From NCBI GenBank assembly GCA_965220045.1, contig OZ244803.1:2232001-2296000 (forward strand): a stretch of 64,000 nt of DNA. Direction: 5' to 3'. The DNA comes from VXOZ01 sp965220045. GTDB taxonomy: Bacteria > Chloroflexota > UBA11872 > VXOZ01. The position numbers and the translations under genes were made by a program. This document shows, piece after piece, positions 1 through 8,449 of this stretch (positions are counted from its first letter, which is position 1; every line of letters begins with the position of its first letter). A model generated the notes under the pieces. That model was not told the origin of the DNA. It saw only the letters and a program-made list of their open reading frames with translations, and searched no databases.

Positions 1-1
1 G

Positions 2-142
2 CTGCGCGGGAACGTCTGTGAGTGGTATACGCTTGACCTCCAACCGGACACCATCGCTCCCCGTGAGGCACTGGACATGACACTTGAATACATGCAGGAA
101 GTCGAGACAGGAAAGGACCAATGCGACGCAGAAACATCCTAG
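2..142 (+). CDS. C-terminal fragment of an unidentified protein
   Basis: An open frame enters from the left edge and ends at a TAG at 140-142, giving 46 residues that include 'EWYTLDLQPD' and 'REALDMTLEYMQEVETGKD'. The acidic helical end reads like real protein and runs 22 bases into the next gene in another frame, as co-translated neighbours often do. A tail like this would suit a Gfo/Idh/MocA-type oxidoreductase or another sugar-metabolism enzyme, but too little is visible to name it. The missing 5' part lies outside the window. Confidence 0.45.
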   Translation: MRGNVCEWYTLDLQPDTIAPREALDMTLEYMQEVETGKDQCDAETS

Positions 143-1251
143 TAGCGGCCGCGGCGTCTCTCGCCGCAACAGCGTGCGGCCCTTTCCGCGGCAATGACGA
201 ACCGGACATCGAGCGCACGATTCCGGAAGCGCGCGTCAATCCTTGGGGCGCCAACGCATTTCTGCACAAAGAGGTCGAATTCTGGAAAAAAGAGAAGACC
301 TTTGAGATGGCCCGCGACGCCGGCATCAAGTGGATTAAACAGCAGTTCCCTTGGGAAGAGATCGAACAGAGCCGAAAGGGCGAGTTCTTCGACCAAACCT
401 GGCAAAAGCCGGCATGGCAGAAGTTTGACGAAATCGTTGACCTGGCCGAAGAATTCGACCTCAAGCTCATCGTCCGCGTCGACCGTACCCCGCCGTGGGC
501 GCGGCAACCCAACGCAGCGGCGGAAGCGCCGCCGGCGAATTTTGCCGACTTTGGCGACTTCATGGCGGTTCTCGCCGAGCGCTACCAGGGCCGCGTCGCA
601 CACTATCAACTGTGGAACGAACCCAATCTGGCGCATGAGTGGGGCAACCCTCCCGATCCCAAGGGATACGTGGACCTACTACGCACCGGTTATGAGCGCA
701 TAAAGGGGGTGGACCCCTCCATCAGAGTGCTCACCGCCCCGCTCGCCATTACCTTGGAACGATCCCCCCGCGCCATGGTCGAGCTTGACTTCCTCGCAGA
801 AATGTACCAGCACGGCGCCGCGTCCTATTTCGACATCATGTCGGCAAACGCGTACGGTCTGGAGTTCCCACCAATCGCTGAGCCCGACCCCGATGTGCTC
901 AACTTCCGCCGCGTCGAACTGCTGCGGGCAGTGATGGAGAGCAACGGCGACACCGACAAAGCAGTGTGGTTCAACGAATACGGTTGGAACGCATCGCCGC
1001 CGGACATGGCCGCTGAGAAGCTCATCTGGCGGCGCGTCAAAGAGGAAGAGCAGGCCGAGTGGACCGTGGAAGGCGTAAGGTACGGCCGCAGCCACTGGCC
1101 GTGGGCGGGCGTCTTCTGCATCTGGTATCTCCGCCAGGTAGGCGACATACCGCCCTCGTCGTCCGAATATTACTTCCGCATGGTGGACCCTGAATTCACC
1201 CCACGCCTGGTCTACAAGGAAGTGCAGGACAACGCGAAGAAGATCAAGTGA
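121..1251 (+). CDS. Clan GH-A glycoside hydrolase-like lipoprotein
   Basis: The 376-residue protein begins with an arginine-rich n-region, a short hydrophobic stretch and a lipobox-like 'LAATAC' whose Cys19 would be lipidated, so it is probably anchored outside the membrane. The body is a TIM-barrel glycosidase of clan GH-A (GH5/GH39-like). 'LWNEPN' places the acid/base at Glu167 and 'WFNEYGW' the nucleophile at Glu286, a normal spacing for the clan. The motif 'IKQQFPWEEIE' near residue 65 recurs almost unchanged ('IKQQVPWKAVE') in the larger secreted protein at 57114-58844, so the two are paralogues. The start overlaps the upstream gene. Substrate is unknown; a cell-surface or exopolysaccharide glycan is an inference. 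Both catalytic glutamates are present, so activity is plausible. Confidence 0.8.
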   Translation: MRRRNILVAAAASLAATACGPFRGNDEPDIERTIPEARVNPWGANAFLHKEVEFWKKEKTFEMARDAGIKWIKQQFPWEEIEQSRKGEFFDQTWQKPAWQKFDEIVDLAEEFDLKLIVRVDRTPPWARQPNAAAEAPPANFADFGDFMAVLAERYQGRVAHYQLWNEPNLAHEWGNPPDPKGYVDLLRTGYERIKGVDPSIRVLTAPLAITLERSPRAMVELDFLAEMYQHGAASYFDIMSANAYGLEFPPIAEPDPDVLNFRRVELLRAVMESNGDTDKAVWFNEYGWNASPPDMAAEKLIWRRVKEEEQAEWTVEGVRYGRSHWPWAGVFCIWYLRQVGDIPPSSSEYYFRMVDPEFTPRLVYKEVQDNAKKIK

Positions 1252-1499
1252 TCACTTCGCCGCCGGTCTCCCCATCCATTTCTTTGTCGCCTCCCATCAC
1301 TACGCGCGGGCTGCCGCAAGAACCCGGTGATACATGCGGCGCGCGCCTGTGCATTTACTCTTGCTCATGCTCCCGGCACCGTTAGTTGTCAGGGCGCGGC
1401 ATCCACAGCCGCTTCCGGATCGGTGCGCTATACTAGCAGAAGTAGCTAAGCAACTGCCGTATTGCATCTATTGACTGTGAAGTGTGGGAGACTGCCGCG

Positions 1500-2807
1500 A
1501 TGGATACCCAACAAAAGTACGAAGAGTACGTCGTTACCAGCCATGCGCCCGCCATGCCGCCGGTCGAAGTCTCGCATGCGCAAGGGGCTACGATCACGGC
1601 TGCGGACGGCACTGAATACCTCGATGGCTTTGCGGGCTATTCGGTGGTAAATGCCGGGCACAGCAATCCTGAGATACTTGCCGCCGCCAAAGACGCCATG
1701 GACCGCCACGTGCACGTGGGTAGTTATCTTTACTACGCCCCCGCGGTGGCCGACCTGGCGGAAAAACTGGCGGAGATCACGCCGGGCCGGCTGCAACAGT
1801 CTTTCTTCGGCAACAGCGGCGCCGAGGCCGTGGAAGGCGCGCTCCGCATCGCCAAAACCTACACCGATCGCAATGAGTTCATCTCGCTGCAGTATTCTTT
1901 CCACGGCCGTACCCTGGGCACTTTGAGCCTCGGCGGCAATGCCCGCCGCAAGCGCCGCGCCGGGCCGCTGGTGTCGGGCGCTGCCATGGCGCCGGCCCCG
2001 TACTGTTACCGGTGCCCCCTCCATCTCACCTATCCCTCCTGCAATGTGGCCTGCGCCGACGAAGTCGAGCGCGTCTTCGATACCCAGACCTCCGGCAACG
2101 TCGCGGCCATGATCGCGGAGCCGGTCATGGGAGAAGGCGGCATTATCGTGCCGCCGCCGGAATACTTTCCCAAAGTAAAGCGCATCCTCGATCAGAACGA
2201 CGCGCTCTTCATCGCCGACGAAGTGCAAACCAGCTTCGGACGCACTGGGACGATGTTCGCCAGCGAGGAAATCGGCATCGAGCCGGATATTCTCACGTCG
2301 GCAAAGGGTATTGCCAACGGTTTCCCGCTGAGCGCCTTTACCACCCGGCCGGAAATTGGCGAGTCCTTCCAGCCCGGCGATCATTTCAGCACCTTTGGCG
2401 GCAACCTCGTTTCGGCCGCGGCAGCGCTCGCTACGATTGACTACTTGGAACGCGAAGAATTGTCGGAACACGCTCGGATCTTGGGGCAGCGCATTCTGGA
2501 TGCGCTTAAGCCGTGGCGCGAATCCCATTACCTCGTCGGCGACGTGCGCGGCAAGGGCCTCATGATCGGTATCGAACTCGTCACTGACCGCGAAGCCAAG
2601 ACTCCGGCGCCGGACGAGGCAAAACGGGTGCAAGAAGAGTGCCGTAAAGCGGGCCTTCTCGTCGGCTGCGGCGGCTTCTACGGAAACGTGATTCGCTTCC
2701 AGCCGCCTCTGGTCATTTCGCCGGCGCAGGCTGAGCGCGCCCTCGATGTCCTCGACAATGCCTTGACGGCTGTGGAAGAGTCCGCGTCCGTGCTAGCGGC
2801 AACGTAG
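1500..2807 (+). CDS. Class III PLP-dependent aminotransferase
   Basis: The sequence shows the fold-type I class III pattern: 'FFGNSGAEAVEGALRIAK', 'FHGRTLGTLSLGG', 'IADEVQTSFGRTG' with the cofactor Asp, and 'LTSAKGIANG' with the Schiff-base Lys269. The Cys-rich segment 'PYCYRCPLHLTYPSC' is seen in AGXT2- and 4-aminobutyrate-type members. The longest frame begins at a GTG at 1482, but an ATG at 1500 with 'GGGAG' nine bases upstream is the better start and gives 435 residues. It would move an amino group from an omega-amino acid or similar donor to pyruvate, glyoxylate or 2-oxoglutarate; the exact substrate cannot be read from sequence. It stands alone between the GH-A lipoprotein and the ThuA gene, both on the same strand. 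Confidence 0.88.
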   Translation: MDTQQKYEEYVVTSHAPAMPPVEVSHAQGATITAADGTEYLDGFAGYSVVNAGHSNPEILAAAKDAMDRHVHVGSYLYYAPAVADLAEKLAEITPGRLQQSFFGNSGAEAVEGALRIAKTYTDRNEFISLQYSFHGRTLGTLSLGGNARRKRRAGPLVSGAAMAPAPYCYRCPLHLTYPSCNVACADEVERVFDTQTSGNVAAMIAEPVMGEGGIIVPPPEYFPKVKRILDQNDALFIADEVQTSFGRTGTMFASEEIGIEPDILTSAKGIANGFPLSAFTTRPEIGESFQPGDHFSTFGGNLVSAAAALATIDYLEREELSEHARILGQRILDALKPWRESHYLVGDVRGKGLMIGIELVTDREAKTPAPDEAKRVQEECRKAGLLVGCGGFYGNVIRFQPPLVISPAQAERALDVLDNALTAVEESASVLAAT

Positions 2808-3213
2808 GGAGCCGGCACTCCAGAGCCTAGGGCGAGCGCGGTCTCCAGAGTCGCCGCCGCCACGCACAATGGCTTGTAGCTATCCCAAGACCCGGCTCGA
2901 CAAGTCGTTTCGTGCTGTGCCCCTTCGGCAAGCTCAGGACGGGCAAGGGGCAGGCGAAGCCCACTCAGCACGAACGGATGATTGGCGTTTCCGTTTGCCC
3001 TGAGCCTGCCTGTCCTGAGCCCCGTCGAAGGGTCGAAAGGCAGGTCTGCACAGTGCAGTGTATCAATGAGATGAGTTTCGTTACCGCACCCGATCGCCGC
3101 CCAGCGTAGACCTCTGTAGAAACCCTCCCTTCCACACAGAATGGCGTTGAACGTATAAGATGGAAGGGAAGCCTATTCAGGCGTCAAACCTGATTGGGGA
3201 GTGGAAGAGTCTA
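2808..3213. other. Intergenic region with an inverted-repeat element
   Basis: No convincing gene is present. Between about 2915 and 3045 lie two facing copies of a GC-rich word: 'CCTTCGGCAAGCTCAGGACG' on the + strand, and downstream 'TGTCCTGAGCCCCGTCGAAG', roughly its reverse complement. They enclose 'CGAACGGATGATTGGCGTTT'. A relative with 'GGTTCGACAGGCTCACCTCG' is at about 14763. The layout is that of a short mobile palindromic element rather than a terminator. Confidence 0.6.
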
Positions 3214-3852
3214 ATGAAGAACATCTTGCTGCTTGGCGGGGCAAACCCGGCGCACAAACCGCGAGACGTCGCCGCGTATGTCGCAGACCATCTTGAAGAG
3301 TCCGGCGACGTCAAGGTAGTCATCACTGAAGACTCCGGCATACTCGAGTCTTCTGCCGTCGACGACTACGACGCGTTTCTGCTCTATCTCAACACCAAAG
3401 ATGAGCGTTGGCCGCGCGCCAGAGAATCCGCGTTGCGCGAGGCCTTAGCGCGTGGCAAAGGTCTCTTGGTGCTCCACGCGGGCGTACTGAGCTTTCGCGG
3501 CTGGGAAGAGTACACACAGCTCATCGGCGGCTGGCCTACGCCGGAGTTCTTTCATCCGCCCTACGGCCCGTTTGTCGTGCACATTGACGACTCTTCCCAC
3601 CCAATCACCGAACGCATGGTGGACTTTGCCGTGCGCGATGAACTCTACGCTAATGTGCAGTTGACGCCCCAGGCGAGACTCCTCGCCCACGCCAAGCTTG
3701 ACGGAAACGTGCAGCCCCTCCTATGGGTGGTGGAACATCCCCAAACACGCGTCTGCACGCTTCTCTTGGGCCACGACAGAGCCGCCCTGCAGTATCCGGG
3801 CGCAGCCAGACTTCTCCGAAGAAGCCTTGGCTGGGTAACCGGCGAACTGTGA
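3214..3852 (+). CDS. ThuA-like (trehalose utilisation family) protein
   Basis: About 212 residues with the class I glutamine-amidotransferase-like fold of the ThuA family: an N-terminal beta-strand 'ILLLGGANPAHKP', 'DAFLLYLN', then 'GKGLLVLHAGVLSF' where amidotransferases carry the nucleophile elbow, 'GGWPTPEFFHPPYGPF', and a C-terminal 'RVCTLLLGHDRAALQYPGA'. The nucleophile Cys of true amidotransferases is absent, as is usual here. A longer frame opens at 3160, but ATG 3214 has 'GGAAGAG' just upstream and starts at the family's first strand. ThuA proteins are associated with disaccharide or glycan catabolism, commonly beside Gfo/Idh oxidoreductases; none is complete in this window. The next gene begins about 46 bases downstream. 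Confidence 0.8.
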   Translation: MKNILLLGGANPAHKPRDVAAYVADHLEESGDVKVVITEDSGILESSAVDDYDAFLLYLNTKDERWPRARESALREALARGKGLLVLHAGVLSFRGWEEYTQLIGGWPTPEFFHPPYGPFVVHIDDSSHPITERMVDFAVRDELYANVQLTPQARLLAHAKLDGNVQPLLWVVEHPQTRVCTLLLGHDRAALQYPGAARLLRRSLGWVTGEL

Positions 3853-3898
3853 TGGTGGCGAGAATGCTCCGCCCTCAGGTGAAAGTTTTGCGCTAACA

Positions 3899-6286
3899 GT
3901 GACTACCTTGGGGTACATCCTGCTGTGGTGGCTTGCACTGCAAGTCATTAGCCTCGTGACACTGCCGTTAACCTGGCTGCTCTTCCGGCACATGCCCTTG
4001 GCAGGATATCCCTTCGCCAAGACGTTCGGCCTCCTTCTCTTTGGCTTCGCCGGCTGGCTGCTGATGTCCCTGCGCATTCTGCCGAACACACTGTGGGCGC
4101 TGATCGTCGTACTCGTGCTTCTCGGCGCACTCTCAGCGGTCACTGTGCGGCACTTTGGGTGGCGACTTAAAGACCTGCGCGAAGCCGTAGGTCATCAGAT
4201 CTATGTCGTGGAAGTCCTCTTCTTGGTGCTTCTCACCGGGTACGCGGTGCTGCGCCAGTACGCGCCGGAGCTCATGGGCACCGAGAAGTTCATGGACTTC
4301 ATGATGCTCAACAGCATCCTTCAATCGTCGTCGCTCCCCCCGCACGATGGGTGGGCCGCCGGCCTCAGCATCAACTACTACTACTTCGGCTACCTCATGG
4401 TGGCGTTTCTTACGCGCCTCACCGGGATTCCCTCTGGAATCACTTACAATCTGGCGCTGGCGCTCTTCTTTGCCCTGAGTGGGCTGGGGGCCTACGGGAT
4501 CGGCTATTCCCTGGTCAAGCGTTACCAAGCATCGGGAGGAATTGTCGAGCCGCGGCGAGGCACGCTGACAGGTCTCTTTGCCGTGTTCTTGCTCCTCTTC
4601 ATCGGCAACCTCTTTACCATCTGGAAAGCCCTGACCGAGCCTGAATTCCTGCGCCAGGGTTTCTGGTTCGGTATTGGCTGGAACGCCACACGGGTAATAC
4701 AACGCGTCGAAGGCGATACGCTGCTCGATTACACGATCAACGAATTCCCAGCCTTTAGCTTCATCCTGGGTGACATGCACCCGCACGTCATGGCGTTGCC
4801 CTTTGCCTTGCTCGCGATCTTCACCGCGCTTGCCTGGTACGCAAAACGTGACTACCCGTCTATACCCTCGTCATTCCCGCTTGCGCGGGAATCCATCGTA
4901 ACGCTGCTCACCCTCCCGCGGGTCTGTTTCGTCGTATTGAGCGCCATTATCTTTGGCGGTCTCTATTTCTTGAATTCGTGGGACTTTCCCACGTACTTCC
5001 TGCTGCTTGCGGTGTTCGTACTGCTCTCGCTGCGCGTTCACGGCGAGTGGCACCTGTGGAAGAATGCCCTCATTTGGTTGGGGGTTACGGGCTTTCTGGC
5101 GCTATTACTCTACGCGCCGTTTCATTTGACCTTCGATCCGCCGGCCCAAGGCATCGGCCTGGTACCCTACCGCACCAATCTCGGTCAGTTCTTCACCGTG
5201 TACGGCATCTTCCTGGTGCCCTTGGGCGTGCTCCTGACGATTATCGGAATCCAGGCAGCACGACGTCACATCGTCCCGGAGACGGAGGCGCCGAGCCGTC
5301 AATCGCGGGGACGCAAAGCGCGGCAACAACGGCGGCGGGCGGGCGGAGGCGCAGACCAGCCGGCGCCGATGCAAGAAGCCAAGGAGCGCTGGGAACTCAG
5401 CCGCCCCACTGTAGTTGGCATTCTCGCGTGGGTAGCAGTAACGCTCCTCGTCGCGCGGCTCTTCGATACCGCTGCCTTGGCGATCATCGCATTGAGTCTC
5501 GTCGCGGGAATCGCGGTCCTCCTCTGGTGGCGAGACTATCGCGACCCCCTGCCGTTGGTGTTAGGTGTCGTAGGGCTGGCGGCGTTTCTCGTCTTTGCCA
5601 GCGAGATATTTTATGTAAAGGACTTCTACGGTCCGCCGAACATGCGCATGAACACCGTCTTCAAGCTGTACTTCCAAATCTGGACGCTCCTCGCGCCGAT
5701 GATGGCATTTGGCATCTACTACGCCAGAATCTGGCTGCGTCAGAGGCAACGTCCGTTGAGTTGGCTGTTTCGTACCGTCACCATACTGCTCGTGCTCAGC
5801 GGCTTCTATTACAGCGCCCTGACCGCGCCCATCTTTGCGTCGTTCCAGCGCGAGCCGCCCACCCTGGACGGCACCAAGTTCTACGCCCGCGACCATGCCG
5901 ATGAGGTCGCCGCCATTGCGTGGTTGCAGGATAATGCGCCGTCGGATAGCGTGGTGGTTGAGGCGTCGGGTCAGGAGTACAGTCTCTATAGCCGTGTCGC
6001 AACCTTTACGGGCCTGCAAACGGTGCTTGGCTGGCGCCAGCACGAGAATCTCTGGCGCAATGACTTTGCGCTCGTCATGGAACGTGAAAACGACCTCCAG
6101 CAGCTTTACGTGACCGCGCCGCGAGAGGGCGCAGCAGCGCTCTTACGCAAGTACGACGCTGACTACATCTTCATTGGAGACTGGGAACGCCAATTATACG
6201 GGCAAGACGTCGATCATCTCCTTAACTGGTTCCCCGTGGTATTCCAGAGTGGCAACGTGTACGTATTGAAGGCCAATGGCAGCTAA
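3899..6286 (+). CDS. DUF2298 'YYY' polytopic membrane protein
   Basis: A 795-residue, very hydrophobic protein with many predicted membrane spans. It carries the signature 'INYYYFGYL' (residues 158-166) of the DUF2298 family, described from Chloroflexi and archaea. Other family-like features are 'GDMHPHVMALPFALLAIF', 'NSWDFPTYFLLL', and the extracytoplasmic 'FYGPPNMRMNTVFKLYFQIW'. A charged insert (about residues 468-500, with 'RKARQQRRRAGGGAD') separates the halves, and the C-terminal domain is soluble-looking ('YDADYIFIGDWERQLYG'). The start is a GTG with only modest support. The gene overlaps the Agl23-like gene by 11 bases, so the pair is probably co-translated. A GT-C-like glycosyl transfer or flippase-associated role is inferred. 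A dispersed repeat lies in frame at residues 324-333. Confidence 0.85.
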   Translation: MTTLGYILLWWLALQVISLVTLPLTWLLFRHMPLAGYPFAKTFGLLLFGFAGWLLMSLRILPNTLWALIVVLVLLGALSAVTVRHFGWRLKDLREAVGHQIYVVEVLFLVLLTGYAVLRQYAPELMGTEKFMDFMMLNSILQSSSLPPHDGWAAGLSINYYYFGYLMVAFLTRLTGIPSGITYNLALALFFALSGLGAYGIGYSLVKRYQASGGIVEPRRGTLTGLFAVFLLLFIGNLFTIWKALTEPEFLRQGFWFGIGWNATRVIQRVEGDTLLDYTINEFPAFSFILGDMHPHVMALPFALLAIFTALAWYAKRDYPSIPSSFPLARESIVTLLTLPRVCFVVLSAIIFGGLYFLNSWDFPTYFLLLAVFVLLSLRVHGEWHLWKNALIWLGVTGFLALLLYAPFHLTFDPPAQGIGLVPYRTNLGQFFTVYGIFLVPLGVLLTIIGIQAARRHIVPETEAPSRQSRGRKARQQRRRAGGGADQPAPMQEAKERWELSRPTVVGILAWVAVTLLVARLFDTAALAIIALSLVAGIAVLLWWRDYRDPLPLVLGVVGLAAFLVFASEIFYVKDFYGPPNMRMNTVFKLYFQIWTLLAPMMAFGIYYARIWLRQRQRPLSWLFRTVTILLVLSGFYYSALTAPIFASFQREPPTLDGTKFYARDHADEVAAIAWLQDNAPSDSVVVEASGQEYSLYSRVATFTGLQTVLGWRQHENLWRNDFALVMERENDLQQLYVTAPREGAAALLRKYDADYIFIGDWERQLYGQDVDHLLNWFPVVFQSGNVYVLKANGS
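4869..4897. repeat. REP-like palindrome embedded in a coding gene
   Basis: The word 'GTCATTCCCGC' followed by 'GCGGGAATCCATC' with a TTGC loop forms 8-base arms (4873-4880 and 4885-4892). It matches the intergenic copy at 8219-8247 over 29 bases except for the loop. Here it is read as Ser-Ser-Phe-Pro-Leu-Ala-Arg-Glu-Ser-Ile (residues 324-333) in a loop of the DUF2298 protein, with the reading frame kept. Confidence 0.8.
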
Positions 6287-8057
6287 GAAAGCAGCTCCAC
6301 CCGCGGCGCCGTCCGGGTCGAAGCAGCCCCGCACGCGTCGGACACCGCCGTCGCCGGACGAGCCGGTGTCCGCTCATTGGCCGGCCATTTCCGCATGGAT
6401 GCGCGCTGAGACGCCGTTCGGTCTCTCCCGGTGGCAACTGCTGGTATTCCTCGCGGTGATAGTGTTCACGGCGGTTACACGATTCTGGGATCTCGGGTCT
6501 CGCGCGCTGCATCACGACGAGAGCATGCATGCCCGCTTTGCCTGGGACATCTATCGCTCATTCGACTACCGGTATAACCCCTTGCTGCACGGTCCGTTCC
6601 AGTTCTATTTCACCGCCTTCATGTTCTTTCTCTTTGGTGTCAGTGACGCGGTGGCGCGCTTTGGTCCGGCATTGTTCGGCGTGCTTTCCATCCTATTGGT
6701 CTACCCGCTAAAGCCGTACCTCGGCAGGAACGGCATGGTGCTGGCGGCCATTCTCATGGCTATTTCGCCACCGCTGCTCTACTTCTCGCGGTTCGCGCGC
6801 AATGATATTTACGTGGTGGCATGGACCTTGCTCATCGTGCTGGCGCTATTCGGGTGGCTGCATACGAGACAACGCGCGTACATCTACCTGGGCGCGATTG
6901 CCGTCGCCCTCTCTTTGGCAACCAAGGAGAACACCTACATCACTTTGGCGATCGCGGGGTCGTTCATTATTCTCCGCTTCTTGCAGGAGCAATTCACCCC
7001 CGGGCTGGCGGACCGCCTGCCGAGCCATGAGTCAGTGAAGAGCGCGCTTGCCGACCTGTGGACCGACTGGCGGCTGCTCATTGCCGGCATACTCACCTTC
7101 CTCTTGGTCTTCGTGACCTTCTTTACCGCGTTCTACACGCATCCACAGGATTACGCCAGCGGCGTGATTAAAGCGCTTGAGTATTGGCTGGCGCAGCAAG
7201 ACGTCGCCCGGGGCAACCAGCCCATCTGGTACTACTTCATGCAGGTACCGCTCTATGAGCTCATCGTCGCCGTGTTTGCGCTGCCGGCGCTTTGGTATCT
7301 TGCGCGCCGAGGAAGCCTGACGGACCGCTTCCTCTGCTATTGGTTTGTTGCCGCCGTTGTGCTCTACTCCTTTGCGGGTGAGCGCATGCCCTGGCTCGTG
7401 CTGCACCTCTCACTGCCGGGCATTCTCCTGGTTGCGCGGTTTCTGGGACAGCGGTTTGCCGCGCCCGACGGCCTGCGCCGGCACCGCATCGCATTGTCGC
7501 TCTTCATCTTGATTGGCGTCTATGCGTTGCACACCGGTCTGCCGCTGTCGTACGCCCACGGCGACACGCCGCGCGACCTCTTGGTTTACGTGCAGACGAC
7601 GCCAGACGTGCCGTACGTGGTAGCGCAGATCGAGCAGATTTCACGCAGGCTCACGACCGGCACGGAGATTGTCGGCATCATCGACAACGAAGATTCCTGG
7701 CCGTTCGCGTGGTATCTCCGCGACTACACCAAGGTGGGCTACATATCCAAGATAGGCGATCCGGGCGAGGCTGCCTTTGTGATTGTCACTGCGAGCGAGG
7801 TTGATAGTGCCCGCGAGCATCTGAGTAACTACGTGCCGTTTCGCTACAAACTGCGCTGGTGGTTCCCTGAACACCTATACCGCGAACTGAAGCCGACCTT
7901 TTGGCTGGAATTCATTACGAATCCCACGACACGGAGCAATTTCACGGCGTGGCTGGTGAGCCGCAAGATGCCCAGACCCGTCGACGCGCCGGATTTCCGC
8001 TTCGGCTCGCAGGACTTCTACTTCTTTGTACGCGGTGACCTCGTACACCTGCTCTAG
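6276..8057 (+). CDS. Agl23-like (TIGR03663) membrane protein
   Basis: A 593-residue polytopic membrane protein with a basic Pro/Ala-rich cytoplasmic N-terminus. The first extracytoplasmic loop has the family signature 'LHHDESMHARFAWD' followed by 'YRYNPLLHGPFQFY', with acidic residues placed like the catalytic Asp/Glu of GT-C glycosyltransferases. 'YFSRFARNDIYVV' and 'LSLATKENTYI' are also family features. TIGR03663 proteins occur in archaea and Chloroflexi and are named for association with flippase activity in N-glycosylation. The ATG lies inside the end of the DUF2298 gene, so the two are translationally coupled and likely act together. Lipid-linked glycan transfer or translocation is inference. 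A repeat begins right after the stop codon. Confidence 0.85.
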   Translation: MAAKKAAPPAAPSGSKQPRTRRTPPSPDEPVSAHWPAISAWMRAETPFGLSRWQLLVFLAVIVFTAVTRFWDLGSRALHHDESMHARFAWDIYRSFDYRYNPLLHGPFQFYFTAFMFFLFGVSDAVARFGPALFGVLSILLVYPLKPYLGRNGMVLAAILMAISPPLLYFSRFARNDIYVVAWTLLIVLALFGWLHTRQRAYIYLGAIAVALSLATKENTYITLAIAGSFIILRFLQEQFTPGLADRLPSHESVKSALADLWTDWRLLIAGILTFLLVFVTFFTAFYTHPQDYASGVIKALEYWLAQQDVARGNQPIWYYFMQVPLYELIVAVFALPALWYLARRGSLTDRFLCYWFVAAVVLYSFAGERMPWLVLHLSLPGILLVARFLGQRFAAPDGLRRHRIALSLFILIGVYALHTGLPLSYAHGDTPRDLLVYVQTTPDVPYVVAQIEQISRRLTTGTEIVGIIDNEDSWPFAWYLRDYTKVGYISKIGDPGEAAFVIVTASEVDSAREHLSNYVPFRYKLRWWFPEHLYRELKPTFWLEFITNPTTRSNFTAWLVSRKMPRPVDAPDFRFGSQDFYFFVRGDLVHLL

Positions 8058-8061
8058 TTGC

Positions 8062-8093
8062 TTCCGGTAGCGCAGGTTTGTAACCTGCGCTCT
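8062..8093. repeat. Dispersed palindrome, family A
   Basis: 'GGTAGCGCAGGTTTGTAACC' continuing into TGCGC forms arms GCGCAGGTT/AACCTGCGC around TGT. Four more copies are in the window: about 13189-13214, 21778-21803, 30094-30115 (inverted) and 48686-48714. All lie between genes, often a few bases after a stop codon. With no following T-run it looks more like a mobile REP element than a terminator. Confidence 0.75.
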
Positions 8094-8218
8094 AGTGGCC
8101 GCGTAAGAGAAGACACAGGACTATGACATGACCACAAAGGCATGGGACTCGCACAAAGTTGTGTTGACTTTTCAAGAACCAACTCGTCATTGCCTTGCAA
8201 TAGATTGCCACCAGGCCC

Positions 8219-8247
8219 GTCATTCCCGCGAAAGCGGGAATCCATCC
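8219..8247. repeat. REP-like palindrome, intergenic copy
   Basis: 'CGTCATTCCCGCGAAAGCGG' continuing into GAATCCATC; arms ATTCCCGC/GCGGGAAT around GAAA. Further whole or half copies are near 51723-51750 and 51795-51815, and one lies inside the DUF2298 gene at 4869-4897. Confidence 0.75.
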
Positions 8248-8449
8248 CCAGTGCCCTAACGCGCGCTGTCTCAAGCGGGGGACAAGACCCCGCGCTACAC
8301 ATTAGATTCCGCGTCTGCGACGTAGTCAGCGAACCCTGCGCGACGCTGCGCTCGGAATGACATGAAATTTCATCACTGCCTAGTCTCAGTGCAGCAGAGA
8401 CTGCCCCTTTCAGGCTGCGGGATCGCGCCGAGACGAGTTCGCTCCCTCC

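Larger units (their letters stand above)
8058..8449. other. Repeat-filled intergenic region
   Basis: The space between the convergent Agl23-like and DUF4126 genes holds three dispersed palindromes: family A (8062-8093), the REP-like 'CATTCCCGCGAAAGCGGG' (8219-8247) and family B 'GCGGGGGACAAGACCCCG' (8275-8298, continuing into CGCTAC). The short frames here are built from repeat sequence and look non-coding. No RNA gene was recognised. Confidence 0.65.

Noticed and set aside
1446..2633. 395-residue frame antisense to the class III aminotransferase
   Set aside because: It mirrors the codon structure of a clear enzyme gene and its translation is Arg/Gly/His-rich without any family motif. Similar long antisense frames over groEL (17396-18556), the enolase-type gene (13571-14749), the DUF3604 genes and the nitrilase-type gene were left out for the same reason.
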